Positions 19,585 to 28,680 of a stretch of DNA of 64,000 bases are shown here, piece after piece. How positions within the stretch are numbered: the stretch's first letter is position 1; each line of letters starts with the position of its first letter. Source of the stretch: CAVQFB01 sp963711675. GTDB lineage: Bacteria > Acidobacteriota > Terriglobia > Terriglobales > Acidobacteriaceae. The position numbers and the translations under genes are program-made. The stretch is from the NCBI GenBank assembly GCA_963711675.1, contig CAVQFB010000012.1:46319-110318 (forward strand), read 5' to 3'. Under the pieces are notes generated by a model. That model saw only the letters and a program-made list of their open reading frames with translations. It searched no databases and was not told the DNA's origin.

Positions 19585-21381
19585 GTGAAATTCTCGCAAG
19601 GCGCATTCGCGACCTTCCTCCTTGCAGTCGCCGTCCTGGCATCGTCATCAATGAAATCCTCCGAAGCGGCTCCGCCCGCCGAATCGCAGCCCGGCGCGAA
19701 GTCTGCACCGACCGTCAACGGCTACGAACCAAAGTGGTGGAAAGAATCCGTCGTCTATCAGGTGTATCCCCGCTCGTTCAAGGACTCGAACGGCGATGGC
19801 ATCGGGGACCTCAAGGGAATCACTTCCGAACTCGACTACATACAGGGTCTCGGCGTTGACGTCATCTGGCTGAGCCCTCACTACGACTCGCCGAACGCCG
19901 ACAACGGTTACGACATTCGTGACTATCGCAAAGTTATGACCGAGTTCGGCACCATGGCCGACTTCGATGAGCTGCTGAAGGGCATCAAGCAACGGCACAT
20001 GAAGCTCATCCTGGACCTGGTGGTGAACCACTCGAGCGACGAGCACCGGTGGTTCGTCGAGAGCCGCAAATCGAAAGACAATCCTTATCGCGACTATTAC
20101 ATTTGGCGGCCAGCAAAAGACGGCCGAGAGCCCAACAACTGGGTGTCATTCTTCTCTGGCTCCGCATGGAAGCTCGATCCCGCCACCAACGAGTACTATC
20201 TCCACCTGTTCGCGGAGAAGCAGCCAGACCTCAATTGGGATAATCCCAAGGTTCGCCGGGAAGTCTTCGACCTGATGAAGTTCTGGCTCGACAAGGGTGT
20301 CGACGGCTTCCGCATGGACGTGATTCCGTTCATCTCGAAGGACCAGACCTTTCCCGATTTCCCCAAGGACTTTCAGGGCGAGCCGCAATACGTGTACGCA
20401 ATGGGACCTCATCTCCACGAGTACCTGCAGGAGATGAACCGCGAAGTGCTGTCGAAGTATGACGTGATGACGGTCGGCGAGGCCTTCGGCGTAACGCCGC
20501 AGCAGACGCCGTCACTCGTAGACGAACGCCGTCACGAACTCAACATGATCTTTAATTTTGATGCGGTGCGCCTCAACCGCAAGGGCAGGCAGTGGAGAGA
20601 CTGGACGCTGCCAGAATTGAAAGCCATCTACACTCGCCTGGACCAGGAAACCGATGTCCATAGCTGGAACACGGTGTTCCTGTCCAATCACGACAACCCG
20701 CGGCTCGTCTCCGCATTCGGAGATGATTCCCCCGCGTACCGCGTGGCCTCAGCGAAAGTGCTGGCTACGATGTTGCTGACCCTGAAGGGGACAGCGTTCA
20801 TCTACCAGGGGGACGAACTGGGAATGACGAACTATCCCTTCACCAGGATCGAAGAGTTCGACGATATTGAAGTGAAGAACGGATGGAAGGCTGAGGTGCT
20901 CACAAATAAGGTGAGCGCTGCCGACTACATCGCCAATCTGCGCAAGACGAGCCGCGATAACGCCAGAACGCCGATGCAGTGGGACAGTTCGCCTAACGGT
21001 GGGTTTACCTCCGGTCCGAAGGCTTGGCTGGCAGTCAACCCGAATTACAAGGACATCAACGCAAAACAGGAAGCTACTGATCCCAACTCCGTCTATACCT
21101 ACTACGCGCGCCTGAATGAGCTCCGCAGAAAAACTTCCGCGCTGATTTATGGCGACTACAAGGATCTCGATCCGCTCAACCCCAAAATCTTCGCTTACAC
21201 ACGGACCCTGGGGAAAGAAACGTACCTTGTCGTCCTGAATTTCTCAAAAGATGCCGTTACCTACGCTCTGCCCGCAGGCCTCAAAGCTGGGCAATCTGTG
21301 CTTTCAAATCTTGGCCAGCCAGAGGAGCATATATCTGTGCTTAGGATGAAAGCCTGGGAAGCTCGCGTCTATAAGATCTGA
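19585..21381 (+). CDS. Exported GH13 alpha-glucosidase / oligo-1,6-glucosidase type
   Basis: A signal peptide (GAFATFLLAVAVLASSS) precedes a GH13 catalytic domain. It starts WWKESVVYQVYPRSFKDSNG and carries all four conserved regions: DLVVNHSSDEH, GFRMDV with nucleophile Asp245, VGEAFG with acid/base Glu299, and SNHDNPR with Asp370. A C-terminal beta domain follows. This is the GH13 branch of oligo-1,6-glucosidases and alpha-glucosidases that hydrolyse malto- or isomalto-oligosaccharides; trehalose synthase-like activity cannot be excluded. GTG 19585 is preferred over ATG 19552, which would overlap rpsA and add charged residues before the signal peptide. Co-transcription with rpsA by read-through is possible. 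Confidence 0.9.
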   Translation: MKFSQGAFATFLLAVAVLASSSMKSSEAAPPAESQPGAKSAPTVNGYEPKWWKESVVYQVYPRSFKDSNGDGIGDLKGITSELDYIQGLGVDVIWLSPHYDSPNADNGYDIRDYRKVMTEFGTMADFDELLKGIKQRHMKLILDLVVNHSSDEHRWFVESRKSKDNPYRDYYIWRPAKDGREPNNWVSFFSGSAWKLDPATNEYYLHLFAEKQPDLNWDNPKVRREVFDLMKFWLDKGVDGFRMDVIPFISKDQTFPDFPKDFQGEPQYVYAMGPHLHEYLQEMNREVLSKYDVMTVGEAFGVTPQQTPSLVDERRHELNMIFNFDAVRLNRKGRQWRDWTLPELKAIYTRLDQETDVHSWNTVFLSNHDNPRLVSAFGDDSPAYRVASAKVLATMLLTLKGTAFIYQGDELGMTNYPFTRIEEFDDIEVKNGWKAEVLTNKVSAADYIANLRKTSRDNARTPMQWDSSPNGGFTSGPKAWLAVNPNYKDINAKQEATDPNSVYTYYARLNELRRKTSALIYGDYKDLDPLNPKIFAYTRTLGKETYLVVLNFSKDAVTYALPAGLKAGQSVLSNLGQPEEHISVLRMKAWEARVYKI

Positions 21382-21419
21382 AGCTTTGCAGGAAGCTGGA
21401 CTCCCCGGTCTCGATCTCT

Positions 21420-21980
21420 TCAACGATTCCGCTCGATCCTCTTCTCCATCCTGACAATCGGCAGCGATAACCCCTCCTCAAGTGCAACTTCCAGATTTTC
21501 CAGAGCGACGTATCCTCGGGCGCGATAGAGCGGCACTCCCGTAAGCGTTGCGCCCATCTCAAAGCGAGTGAATCCCGCAGCCATCGCCGCGTTTTCGCAA
21601 GCCTCAAGAATCAAAGTTCCGATGCCGCGCCGGGCCCAGTCGGGATGAATGAAGAATGCGCGTATCTTGGCGGCATCCCGAGTCGGATCAAGCAGCGTGT
21701 CCTCCCGTCCTGTCCATTGATCGGCGCCGTAAAGAGTCTTTCGCTTGCTCCAGCCTCCACAGCCCACGATGAGCGACGGGTCGCCCACGGCGGCAGTTTC
21801 GGCGACGAAGTAGGTGCCGTCGGCGATCAGCTGGGTATCCACGCCAAACACTTTTTGCAGAGCGACTTCGATTTGTGCGGGCGTGTAGTCGTGCGCCTGC
21901 AACCCGCGGACGGAGGCATCAATCAGAACGCGCAGGACGGGAGCATCAGCCAGCACAGCTTTGCGAATGCGAAAGGTCAT
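21420..21980 (-). CDS. GNAT family N-acetyltransferase
   Basis: The protein has the GNAT core: an N-terminal strand-helix (IRKAVLADAPVLRVLIDAS), the acetyl-CoA-binding segment FIHPDWARRGIGTLILEACE with the R-x-x-G-x-G type loop, and the C-terminal YRARGY tyrosine motif. The substrate is unknown. ATG 21980 is favoured over TTG 22007. A second GNAT half is not present. Confidence 0.88.
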   Translation of the reverse strand: MTFRIRKAVLADAPVLRVLIDASVRGLQAHDYTPAQIEVALQKVFGVDTQLIADGTYFVAETAAVGDPSLIVGCGGWSKRKTLYGADQWTGREDTLLDPTRDAAKIRAFFIHPDWARRGIGTLILEACENAAMAAGFTRFEMGATLTGVPLYRARGYVALENLEVALEEGLSLPIVRMEKRIERNR

Positions 21981-22067
21981 GGGGAATCGAATGGCCGTAC
22001 TCGGCAAAAACGACCGCGTCGGGCAGCAGTGTGGCTTAGACGATGACGACTTAACTTCTCAGTCAGC

Positions 22068-22163
22068 GTCATCCTGAACGCAGCCGTTCTTCAGGCGGAG
22101 TGAAAGCCTGCCCTGAGCGAATCCTCGCGTAAGCGAGGGGAGTCGAACGGGGATCTGGCGTGC
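22068..22163. repeat. Family A interspersed repeat, copy 2 (long form)
   Basis: The GTCATCCTGAACG end and the GAGTCGAACGGGGATCTG end enclose a core with the hairpin CCTCGC-GTAA-GCGAGG. Internal CTGCCCTGAGCG repeats the outer motif. Confidence 0.6.
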
Positions 22164-22238
22164 ATCTTTTCCGCCATCGGGAACGAAACCGCACGACTAC
22201 CCACCTGCGTGCAGTATATCGAGGTGGGAAACAATCGG

Positions 22239-23090
22239 CTAAGTCAACTCAATCGACTTGATCTTGCCTGCGATTCGCGTGGCGAGTTCTTCCTGTTCGG
22301 CAGGGAACTGGCGGCGCTCGGGTGCAGGCAGTTCTTCGAGCAGTTCCTGGTAACTGCGAGCATCAATCGACCGGGCGACGCTGAAGCCGAGCGCGTCCGA
22401 GATCATGCAGCTGAAGCGAACCGCCGCCAGCGTGTCAAACTTGCCGCGCTTTTTAGGGTCATGATGCTGTGCCGCTACGTCGATCAGGTCTTGGGGAAGA
22501 TTCCAGGAGGTCATGAGTGCGCGCCCCGCCTCGCAGTGATCTACGCCGAACAACTCGCGTTCCCGCGCGAGGACGTCGCAAGGCGCCTGTTCGGTACTTC
22601 TCACAAATTCGGCGTAGCTTTTGGAGTGAACGATAGCCAGCGCCAACCTTCCCAAGTCGTGAATCAGTCCCGCAGTGTAGGCGACTTCCTTGTCCGCCAG
22701 GCTCAACTTTGCCAGCTCTTCGGTTACCAGCGCGCAAGCCAGGCTGTGCCGCCAGCAAGCTCTCAGCGCCGGGAGTTCGAGCGCATCGCGCAGATACGAT
22801 TTGATCCCGATGGTAAGCAGAAGCCCCTTGACCCGCTCGAAACCGAGCAGCATGGTAGCTTGCAGCGTGCTCGTGATTTCCACGCGGATGCCGTAAAGCG
22901 GCGAATTCGTCAGGCGCAGCAACTGGGCGGCGATGGCCTGGTCTGAGGAGATCAGATCATTCAGATCGCGAAGCCGGCCTTCATCCTTCGATACCAGTTG
23001 CAACGCGCGCAGCGCGACAGCCGGAAAGGGCGGAAGGTCGACCAATGCCAGAGGCATTTCTGCTGGTTCAACTTGACGTGAGGTGATCAT
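22239..23090 (-). CDS. HDOD domain signalling protein
   Basis: Residues 15-215 match the HDOD domain: LPPFPAVALRALQLVSKDEG, the AQLLRLTNSPLYG segment, HSLACALVTEELA, and GLIHDLGRLAL, where an HD pair is retained. HDOD proteins are usually regulatory and lack phosphohydrolase activity; they act in two-component, motility or stress signalling. No receiver or GGDEF domain is attached. No chemotaxis gene is adjacent, so the pathway cannot be inferred. Confidence 0.88.
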   Translation of the reverse strand: MITSRQVEPAEMPLALVDLPPFPAVALRALQLVSKDEGRLRDLNDLISSDQAIAAQLLRLTNSPLYGIRVEITSTLQATMLLGFERVKGLLLTIGIKSYLRDALELPALRACWRHSLACALVTEELAKLSLADKEVAYTAGLIHDLGRLALAIVHSKSYAEFVRSTEQAPCDVLARERELFGVDHCEAGRALMTSWNLPQDLIDVAAQHHDPKKRGKFDTLAAVRFSCMISDALGFSVARSIDARSYQELLEELPAPERRQFPAEQEELATRIAGKIKSIELT

Positions 23091-23272
23091 ATAAGCAAAG
23101 CACAGTGGTCGCTCGCGCGCTTGCTGAATCGCAAGTCACGACGAACAGGTGAGATGCTCCGCCGGGCATGGGCTGCCCAAACGGTTTATTGCAGCTCTCC
23201 TCTCTGGGTTTAATCGGAACTTCGGTCAGGGTCCAGCAGGTGTCTTTGGTAATCGCGAAACCCGCGTCGAAA

Positions 23273-23653
23273 CTAAAGGGACTCGGGCTTCGGCGCCACT
23301 GGACGCGGCTTGTGCTCGCAGCGTTCCGTATTGATGCACGAATCCGCCAGAATCAGGCGCTGGACCGGCTTGCCGCCCACGATGTGACTGTCAATAATTT
23401 CATCCACGTCCGAAAACGAAACGTTGCTGTACCACACGGCCTCCGGGTAGACCACCAGGTTCGGGCCGTGCTCGCACTGGTCAAGGCAGCCGGCTTTGTT
23501 GGCGCGCACAGTCACGTGCAGCCCGCGCGCTTTCAATTTTTCTTTGAACAGTTTCTGCAGAGCGTTTTCACCGGTAGGATCGCAGCACCCACGCGGGTTA
23601 CTGGCCGGCCGCTGGTTGCCGCAGACAAAGATGTGCTTTTCGAATTTCGGCAT
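23273..23653 (-). CDS. Thioredoxin-like 2Fe-2S ferredoxin
   Basis: The protein has the start KHIFVCGNQRPASNPRGCC and the later segment AGCLDQCEHGPNLVVYPE. The four ligand cysteines of thioredoxin-fold 2Fe-2S ferredoxins are in place: one in FVCGN, one in the GCC region, and two in CLDQC. These proteins carry single electrons in the cytoplasm; the redox partner is unknown. ATG 23653 is preferred over GTG 23659. A Pro/Lys-rich tail follows the domain. Confidence 0.88.
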   Translation of the reverse strand: MPKFEKHIFVCGNQRPASNPRGCCDPTGENALQKLFKEKLKARGLHVTVRANKAGCLDQCEHGPNLVVYPEAVWYSNVSFSDVDEIIDSHIVGGKPVQRLILADSCINTERCEHKPRPVAPKPESL

Positions 23654-23747
23654 AGACACAATTTACAGGACGACCCGTTCCGGAGGGTGCGCGAAAATCG
23701 AAGACACATCTTTGTCGATCTTGATAGGCCTGGCCGTCGCTTTCCGC

Positions 23748-24644
23748 TCAGTCGCGTGCCGACCGCACGGTCAGTACTGGACAGCGGCTCTGGCAAACCA
23801 CCGGATACGCATGACGCCAGCGCAGGTGCTCGCTGAGACCTTGCGGAGCGCGCAGGCCCATCACAATAAGATCGGCGGCCAAGTCATCCGCAACCTCCAG
23901 GATGGTCTCCACGACCGGTCCCATTTCTACCCTGCAATCGGGAGCGTGCGGCTGCTTTGGTTCGGCATGTAGCTGCTCTCTCATTTCCTGTTCCAGTTCA
24001 CCCAGGACACGGGCCCAGTCAGGCACCTGCTGTCTGCCTGGCTCTACCACGTGAAGAGAGGTTAATTGCGCCCCATGCTCGTTCGCGATAGAGACGGCAT
24101 ATTGCGCGCCCAGCACCGATTCCGGTGAGAGGTCGGTGCAGTACAGCACGTGCCGGAGCTTCATGTCAGGGGGCGGATTCAGCGTAGCGAACGGGCCTAC
24201 CGTGAGTACCGGGCACGACGCATGACGGAATATCTGTTCGGCCACCGATCCCAGCACCAGCTTGCGCAGCCCGGTCCTGCCATGGGTTCCGAGTACGATC
24301 AGATCGATCTTCTGCCGTTGTACGATTTCCTGCAGTTCCTGCCAGATCTCGCCCTGACATACGATCAGGTGGTGAGGAACGCTGGCCAATGCACCGTTCT
24401 CCACCAGCTCCCTTTCGCGCCGCAGCGCGTCCTTCAGGGCGGCGACCTCTGCCATGGCGATGGCCTCACCCCCGGCCAACGTAAACCCCAGCGATGAGAC
24501 CACGTGGGTCAGGTAGAATTCCGCTCCGTAGTGCCGTGCGATCGCCACACCGTGGCGGAGTGCTTTTTCCGAGGATTTCGAGAAGTCGGTTGCAACCAGA
24601 ACGTTGCTGAAGCCTATTCTTACCAGAGGCGCTGCGCAGGACAT
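23748..24644 (-). CDS. Universal stress protein, tandem UspA domains
   Basis: Two UspA domains lie in tandem. The first begins FSNVLVATDFSKSSEKALRHG and ends LIVLGTHGRTG...LVLGSVAEQI, with the ATP-binding G-x-x-G-x(9)-G-S pattern. The second begins RHVLYCTDLSPESVLGA and ends LIVMGLRAPQG, where the second glycine motif is degenerate. Only the first domain is likely to bind nucleotide. Translation starts at ATG 24644 behind the strong site GGGAGGTG. The mRNA leader contains two hairpins (24661-24689 and 24706-24733), the nearer one only a few bases before the Shine-Dalgarno sequence. Confidence 0.9.
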   Translation of the reverse strand: MSCAAPLVRIGFSNVLVATDFSKSSEKALRHGVAIARHYGAEFYLTHVVSSLGFTLAGGEAIAMAEVAALKDALRRERELVENGALASVPHHLIVCQGEIWQELQEIVQRQKIDLIVLGTHGRTGLRKLVLGSVAEQIFRHASCPVLTVGPFATLNPPPDMKLRHVLYCTDLSPESVLGAQYAVSIANEHGAQLTSLHVVEPGRQQVPDWARVLGELEQEMREQLHAEPKQPHAPDCRVEMGPVVETILEVADDLAADLIVMGLRAPQGLSEHLRWRHAYPVVCQSRCPVLTVRSARD

Positions 24645-24660
24645 AAACACCTCCCTGCCA

Positions 24661-24733
24661 CCAGCGGGGCGGGCGCTCCAGCCCGCTGGGTGGGTAACTC
24701 GCCAGTTTTCGCAGGGCGAGTACGTTCTTACCA
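24661..24733 (-). promoter_or_regulatory. Two hairpins in the leader of the universal stress gene
   Basis: CCAGCGGG pairs with CCCGCTGG (24661-24689), and a second imperfect stem (around CTCGCC / GGCGAG) lies upstream in the message. The first stem ends next to the Shine-Dalgarno sequence. A regulatory role is inference. The rest of the gap up to 24964 shows nothing else. Confidence 0.4.
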
Positions 24734-24964
24734 CCTGCCTAGATTGTCGGTCTCCGGGGTTGCCCGTGCAGTGATGAAGGTCACCGCTGAGATGAGCGGA
24801 AGAGTGCCTGGAAAGTCAGACTACAGCGAAATTCCGGGTGGGAATTGACTTGCGGGAATGACAAAAACTACCTACTTGTAGTTAGACGATCTCGATGCAG
24901 GGACTGCCGAAAACGCGAAAACTTACGCTCACCGGCTAGGATCCCTGGCGGACTGCGTCGCAGC

Positions 24965-25057
24965 TCACTTTTTGAAGTACATCCACGCGCTGAGCGCAAG
25001 CAAGGCAACGGTGAAGATCCACAGAGACGAATCGCTCATTCCGGTTTTCTTTGCCAT
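24965..25057 (-). CDS. Single-pass membrane microprotein, 30 residues
   Basis: An ATG-to-TGA frame encodes MAKKTGMSDSSLWIFTVALL followed by ALSAWMYFKK. It has a short basic N-terminus, one hydrophobic segment of about 17 residues and a Lys-Lys end, the look of a real membrane microprotein. The Shine-Dalgarno signal is weak (TAAGA). It is shorter than usual annotation cutoffs. No function can be assigned. Confidence 0.5.
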   Translation of the reverse strand: MAKKTGMSDSSLWIFTVALLALSAWMYFKK

Positions 25058-25190
25058 GACAATATCTTAAGCCAAAAAGCTGCCCGGTTGCGAGACCGGA
25101 AAGTGCATGTGGAATTGTTTTTCTAGACACTCCCCACAATGGGCAACGGTACATGCGCCACCGGGAGCCCCGTCGGGCCCCGGTTCGCGG

Positions 25191-25436
25191 CTAGTCCTTC
25201 AAAGGGACAACCGGCTTCTCGCCCTGACAGAAAGTGGCCACTCTTTGCAGACCACCCGGCACCTGATTCACAAACAACACAGGTCCGTAACAGTAAACAG
25301 CATGTCCGGTCGCGGTGAAATACCAGCGGCCGCCCTTGCGAGAGCGTTGGGTAAGCATCTCCGCCGGTTTGCGAGGCGGCGGAGCGAGATGGGGAACGGG
25401 TAGCGAGAGAAGCAAGGCTAGGGTCAGAGCCTTCAT
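25191..25436 (-). CDS. Small secreted protein, unknown function
   Basis: The 81-residue product starts with a signal peptide (MKALTLALLLSLPVPHLAPP). The mature part contains RSRKGGRWYFTATGHAVYCYG and has two cysteines. GAGGAAG lies 12 bases before the ATG. It is flanked on the same strand by other small membrane or secreted genes. No family was recognised. Confidence 0.6.
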   Translation of the reverse strand: MKALTLALLLSLPVPHLAPPPRKPAEMLTQRSRKGGRWYFTATGHAVYCYGPVLFVNQVPGGLQRVATFCQGEKPVVPLKD

Positions 25437-25516
25437 AAGATTTCAGATCTTCCTCTACATCAATTACGGCTACCTACCGTCGACCGTGCTTCACAAGGAC
25501 GCGATCGGCGAGTTTC

Positions 25517-25903
25517 CTAGATCGTAACCAGCGCTCGGCGCTCATCGGGTGTATCCGAGGCGGCCTTCGGGGGCTTCAAAGGCAAGCGCTTCTGCACCTT
25601 TCCGGCGCTGCTGTTGTTCTTTTTATCTCCCGAGGGAGGAACCTGGGATTTGGGAGACGCGGCCTGGGAGCCGGGTTTTGCGAGTCTCTCCTCGCGTGCA
25701 ATCTTGACTTTCAGGGCGGTCAGTTGCGAGCTGTCTTGCAGCATCTCGACTATCAGAGAGCGCTGTGAAGTGATGGTGTTGTTCTGCTCGATGACCAACA
25801 GGGTCATCAGTCCATAGGAGACCAGAAAGAGCACAATCAGGATCGGAAGCATGCTGTGCTTTCCCTTTGGCAGTACGGCTGTTTGGGCGAACAAAGTCGT
25901 CAC
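25517..25903 (-). CDS. Small membrane protein with periplasmic coiled coil
   Basis: A basic leader (LPKGKHS) is followed by one transmembrane helix (MLPILIVLFLVSYGLMTLLV). Then come a short coiled-coil-like stretch (IEQNNTITSQRSLIVEML) and a Pro/Lys/Ser-rich tail. The overall layout resembles small acidobacterial membrane proteins of unknown role. GTG 25903 is taken as the start because the leader from there on looks native. ATG 25936 upstream and the internal ATG just before the helix are alternatives. Confidence 0.6.
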   Translation of the reverse strand: MTTLFAQTAVLPKGKHSMLPILIVLFLVSYGLMTLLVIEQNNTITSQRSLIVEMLQDSSQLTALKVKIAREERLAKPGSQAASPKSQVPPSGDKKNNSSAGKVQKRLPLKPPKAASDTPDERRALVTI

Positions 25904-26103
25904 GCGGCACCCCGGATTTTGGCCCCATGTCATCAAGGCAATATGAGAATTGCAGCTTGTGCGCCACTAATGGGAATGTGGCTAAGTGCTTGCCAAAATA
26001 AGGGTTGCAGGGAAATCAAGTAGGACTAACAGAAAGCAGGGCTGCAACCTGATGCACATAAAGGGTAACAATGTGTTTGTTACCAACGGGTGCGCGATTC
26101 TCC

Positions 26104-26152
26104 CGCCGAAAGCGGCGTCTGGCAAGGGAACTCAGCCTTGCCAGCTTCGGCG
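26104..26152 (-). terminator. Nested hairpin downstream of the acyl-CoA dehydrogenase gene
   Basis: CTGGCAAGG pairs with CCTTGCCAG, and the outer CGCCGAA pairs with TTCGGCG. It begins 12 bases after the stop codon on the message strand. No T tract follows, so it may protect the 3' end or terminate weakly. Confidence 0.5.
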
Positions 26153-26163
26153 TGGGTACTGGA

Positions 26164-27339
26164 CTACTTTCCCATCACCAGTTTGGCGATGGTCTGCAGC
26201 TGCATGTTAGAGGTGCCTTCGTATATCTTGCCTATCTTGGCGTCCCGCCAGTACTTTTCCACCGGGTAATCCTTCGTAAAGCCGTAGCCGCCGTAGATTT
26301 CAATCGCCAGCGAGGTGACCCTCTCGGCTACCTGGGAGCAGAAAAGCTTCGCCATCGCGGCCTCCTTCACGAAATTCACACCCGCATCCTTCATCCGGGC
26401 CGCGTTGTAGACCATGAGGCGTGACGCCTCGATTTCGGTTGCCATCTGCGCCAGCTGGAACTGTACTCCCTGGAAGTCGCCGATCACTTTGCCGAACTGC
26501 TTGCGCTCCTGGGCGTACCTGTTGGCGCATTCCCAGGCACCCCTGGCCACTCCCGCCATCTGCGCCCCGATTCCGATCCGGCCTTCATTGAGCGTCTCGA
26601 TCGCGATCTTGTAGCCCTTGCCCACTTCTCCCAACACATTCGACCTGGGCACGCGGCAGTCCTCGAGAATCAGCTCACAGGTGGAAGATGCGCGGATGCC
26701 GAGCTTGTCCTCTTTCTTGCCTACCGTGAATCCCCCAAAGTCTTTTTCGATAATGAAGGCCGTGATGCCTTTGTAGCCGGCGCCCGGGTCAATCGTCGCG
26801 AACAGGATGAACAAGCCTGCTTCCTTGCCATTTGTGATCCAGAGCTTACGCCCGTTCAGAACGTAGTCACTGCCCTTGAGCTCCGCCCGGGTCTGGAGTG
26901 CGAAGGCATCGGAGCCAGACCCGGCTTCGCTCAGCGCGTACGCGCCACAAAGTTCCGTGGCCATTCTCGGCAGGTAGCGCTTCTTCTGATCTTCATTGCC
27001 CCAGCGCAGCAACGCGTTGTTGACCAGCGTGTTTTGGACATCGACTACAACCCCCGCCGAGGCGTCCACACGCGAGAACTCCTCTACCGCCAGGATGGCC
27101 TCGAAGAACTTGCCGCCCCCGCCACCGTACTGCTCGGGAATCTCGATGCCCATCAGTCCGAGCTGGAAAAACTCGTGGATCAGATCCTTGTCGAACACGC
27201 CCTTCTCATCCATCTCCTTCGCCAGAGGACGGATCTTCTCCTCCGCGAACTGCCGGATGTTATCGCGGAACAGAATTTCGTCGTCGCTCAAGCTGGTCAG
27301 GGGAGCGGCATTGGGAGCTTGCAGGGTAGCTTCGGTCAT
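26164..27339 (-). CDS. Acyl-CoA dehydrogenase
   Basis: The 391-residue protein shows the three acyl-CoA dehydrogenase parts. There is an N-terminal helical domain. The FAD-binding middle carries CGAYALSEAGSGSDA and LWITNGKEAGLFILFA. The C-terminal helical domain carries QERKQFGKVIGDFQGVQFQL and IYGGYGFTKDYPVEKYWRDA. The catalytic base is expected at the glutamate of IYEGTSN. It oxidises acyl-CoA thioesters at C2-C3 and passes electrons to ETF. The motifs fit short- or branched-chain substrates best, by analogy. ATG 27339 is preceded by GAAGGTG. No ETF or hydratase genes are adjacent. Confidence 0.92.
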   Translation of the reverse strand: MTEATLQAPNAAPLTSLSDDEILFRDNIRQFAEEKIRPLAKEMDEKGVFDKDLIHEFFQLGLMGIEIPEQYGGGGGKFFEAILAVEEFSRVDASAGVVVDVQNTLVNNALLRWGNEDQKKRYLPRMATELCGAYALSEAGSGSDAFALQTRAELKGSDYVLNGRKLWITNGKEAGLFILFATIDPGAGYKGITAFIIEKDFGGFTVGKKEDKLGIRASSTCELILEDCRVPRSNVLGEVGKGYKIAIETLNEGRIGIGAQMAGVARGAWECANRYAQERKQFGKVIGDFQGVQFQLAQMATEIEASRLMVYNAARMKDAGVNFVKEAAMAKLFCSQVAERVTSLAIEIYGGYGFTKDYPVEKYWRDAKIGKIYEGTSNMQLQTIAKLVMGK

Positions 27340-27444
27340 AAGGACACCTTCAAGAATGGATGGCGAACCGAGAATTCTAACACCCGCCACGACACAAGAA
27401 GAGACTCGCGTGGTGTCCTACTTTGGCAGAACACTACCAAAACT

Positions 27445-27508
27445 GTCATCTTGAGCGGAACGGCAGTATGCGCTTGCGCATTCTGCCGTGCAGTCGAAAG
27501 AGCCCATG
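27445..27508. repeat. Family A interspersed repeat, copy 3
   Basis: GTCATCTTGAGCGG and CAGTCGAAAGAGCCC flank a long perfect inverted repeat (CGGCAG-T-ATGCGC / GCGCAT-T-CTGCCG). The remainder of the gap between 27340 and 27780 holds nothing else recognisable. Confidence 0.65.
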
Positions 27509-27780
27509 TCTGTCGATCTTCTTCACCGGCTTGTAGAGGAGTTCGTACCGCTAAAGCCTTTTGCAAGAGCGGTTGAGATAATCCTGGCCGGGGCTTGTCG
27601 TGAGGGCGGACAACACCGGGTCCCCTCGACTTCGCATATTCGTTCGCTGGCGGATGGATATGCTTCGCTCGGGATGACTGGGACAAGGTTCTTTGAAGCT
27701 CAAAGCGTACCAAATTCCGACACCACCAGGACATGCATTCCTGGCACAGCTCCAGAGATCGCTGAGCTGTAAGGAGAGCC

Positions 27781-28680
27781 CTACTCGTGCTTCGCGCTAT
27801 GTACCAGCTTCAATCCGTCCGCCTGCAGGATGCGGCGAACCTGATTCCTTGCGTGCACGGCCCACGGGCCCGTGGTGTCGAGCTTCACATAAGCCCGCCA
27901 ATGTGCCAGCGCTTTACGCGGTTCTTTGATCTTCTCGTACGCGAGAGCCAGGTTGTAATGGGCGTCCGCGTAGGTGGGCGCCAGTTGCAGGGCCGTTTGG
28001 TAGGTTTGGATGGCTTCGCCGACGCGGCCGGTTTCGTCGAGCACATTGCCCAGATCGAAATAGGCTAGCGAGTACCGTGGATCGATCTCGATCGCCTGAC
28101 GGTAGTGCTGCTCGGCCATGCGGTAATCCTGACGGTTGTAATAAAGAGTGCCCAGATTGATGTGTGCCGCAGCGTGCTGGGGTTCCATCTCCAGCACCTT
28201 CTGGTAGGTGCTGATCGCTTCCATTTGTGAACCTGGATCTTCCTCTAATGCGATCCCGCGCGCGAACAGTTCGGTTACGTTGCTGGGCACTAACTCGGGA
28301 CGCAGTACTTTTGGTAATTCGCTGGCGCGGCTGACTACCTTCTGCTCGGTCGCAAAGTCCATCACGAACTGGCCGGCGATGGGTTCCAGCAACCGGCCGT
28401 CATGGCGGAAAGCTACCCGGTGTCCGGTCGTGTATGCCCCCGCTTCCAGCAGCGGATTCTCCATGCCTGCCACTTGCTTTTGCATTGCTTCGAGTGATTG
28501 GCGGATCATCGCCGGACGCACTTTGCGGGCGCACAGGTCACGCACCTTCTTGACTTGTACGAGGTCGAAGAAAGAGTAGCTGTCGGCAGTGGCCACCAGT
28601 CCCGCTCGTTCCCAATTCGCTAACTGGCGCGCCGTGAGCCGGAGAATACGCAGCAAATCTGCTCGACTGTATCGGTACAC
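27781..28680 (-). CDS. MerR-type DNA-binding domain fused to TPR repeats
   Basis: Residues 1-70 resemble a MerR helix-turn-helix (YSRADLLRILRLTARQLANWERAGL, then a wing and FFDLVQVKKVRDL). From about residue 150 there are at least three tetratricopeptide repeats (AAAHINLGTLYYNRQDY, SLAYFDLGNVLDETGR, ADAHYNLALAYEKIKEP). A single-protein combination of this kind suggests a regulator that senses protein partners through its TPR part. No metal- or ligand-binding MerR C-terminus is present. It starts with GTG 28680. The 315-bp gap upstream shows no other feature. Confidence 0.8.
   Translation of the reverse strand: MYRYSRADLLRILRLTARQLANWERAGLVATADSYSFFDLVQVKKVRDLCARKVRPAMIRQSLEAMQKQVAGMENPLLEAGAYTTGHRVAFRHDGRLLEPIAGQFVMDFATEQKVVSRASELPKVLRPELVPSNVTELFARGIALEEDPGSQMEAISTYQKVLEMEPQHAAAHINLGTLYYNRQDYRMAEQHYRQAIEIDPRYSLAYFDLGNVLDETGRVGEAIQTYQTALQLAPTYADAHYNLALAYEKIKEPRKALAHWRAYVKLDTTGPWAVHARNQVRRILQADGLKLVHSAKHE

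Noticed and set aside
19552..19585. Upstream ATG for the alpha-glucosidase, overlapping rpsA
   Set aside because: It would add a charged Trp/Arg-rich stretch before the signal peptide. GTG 19585 gives a normal export signal.
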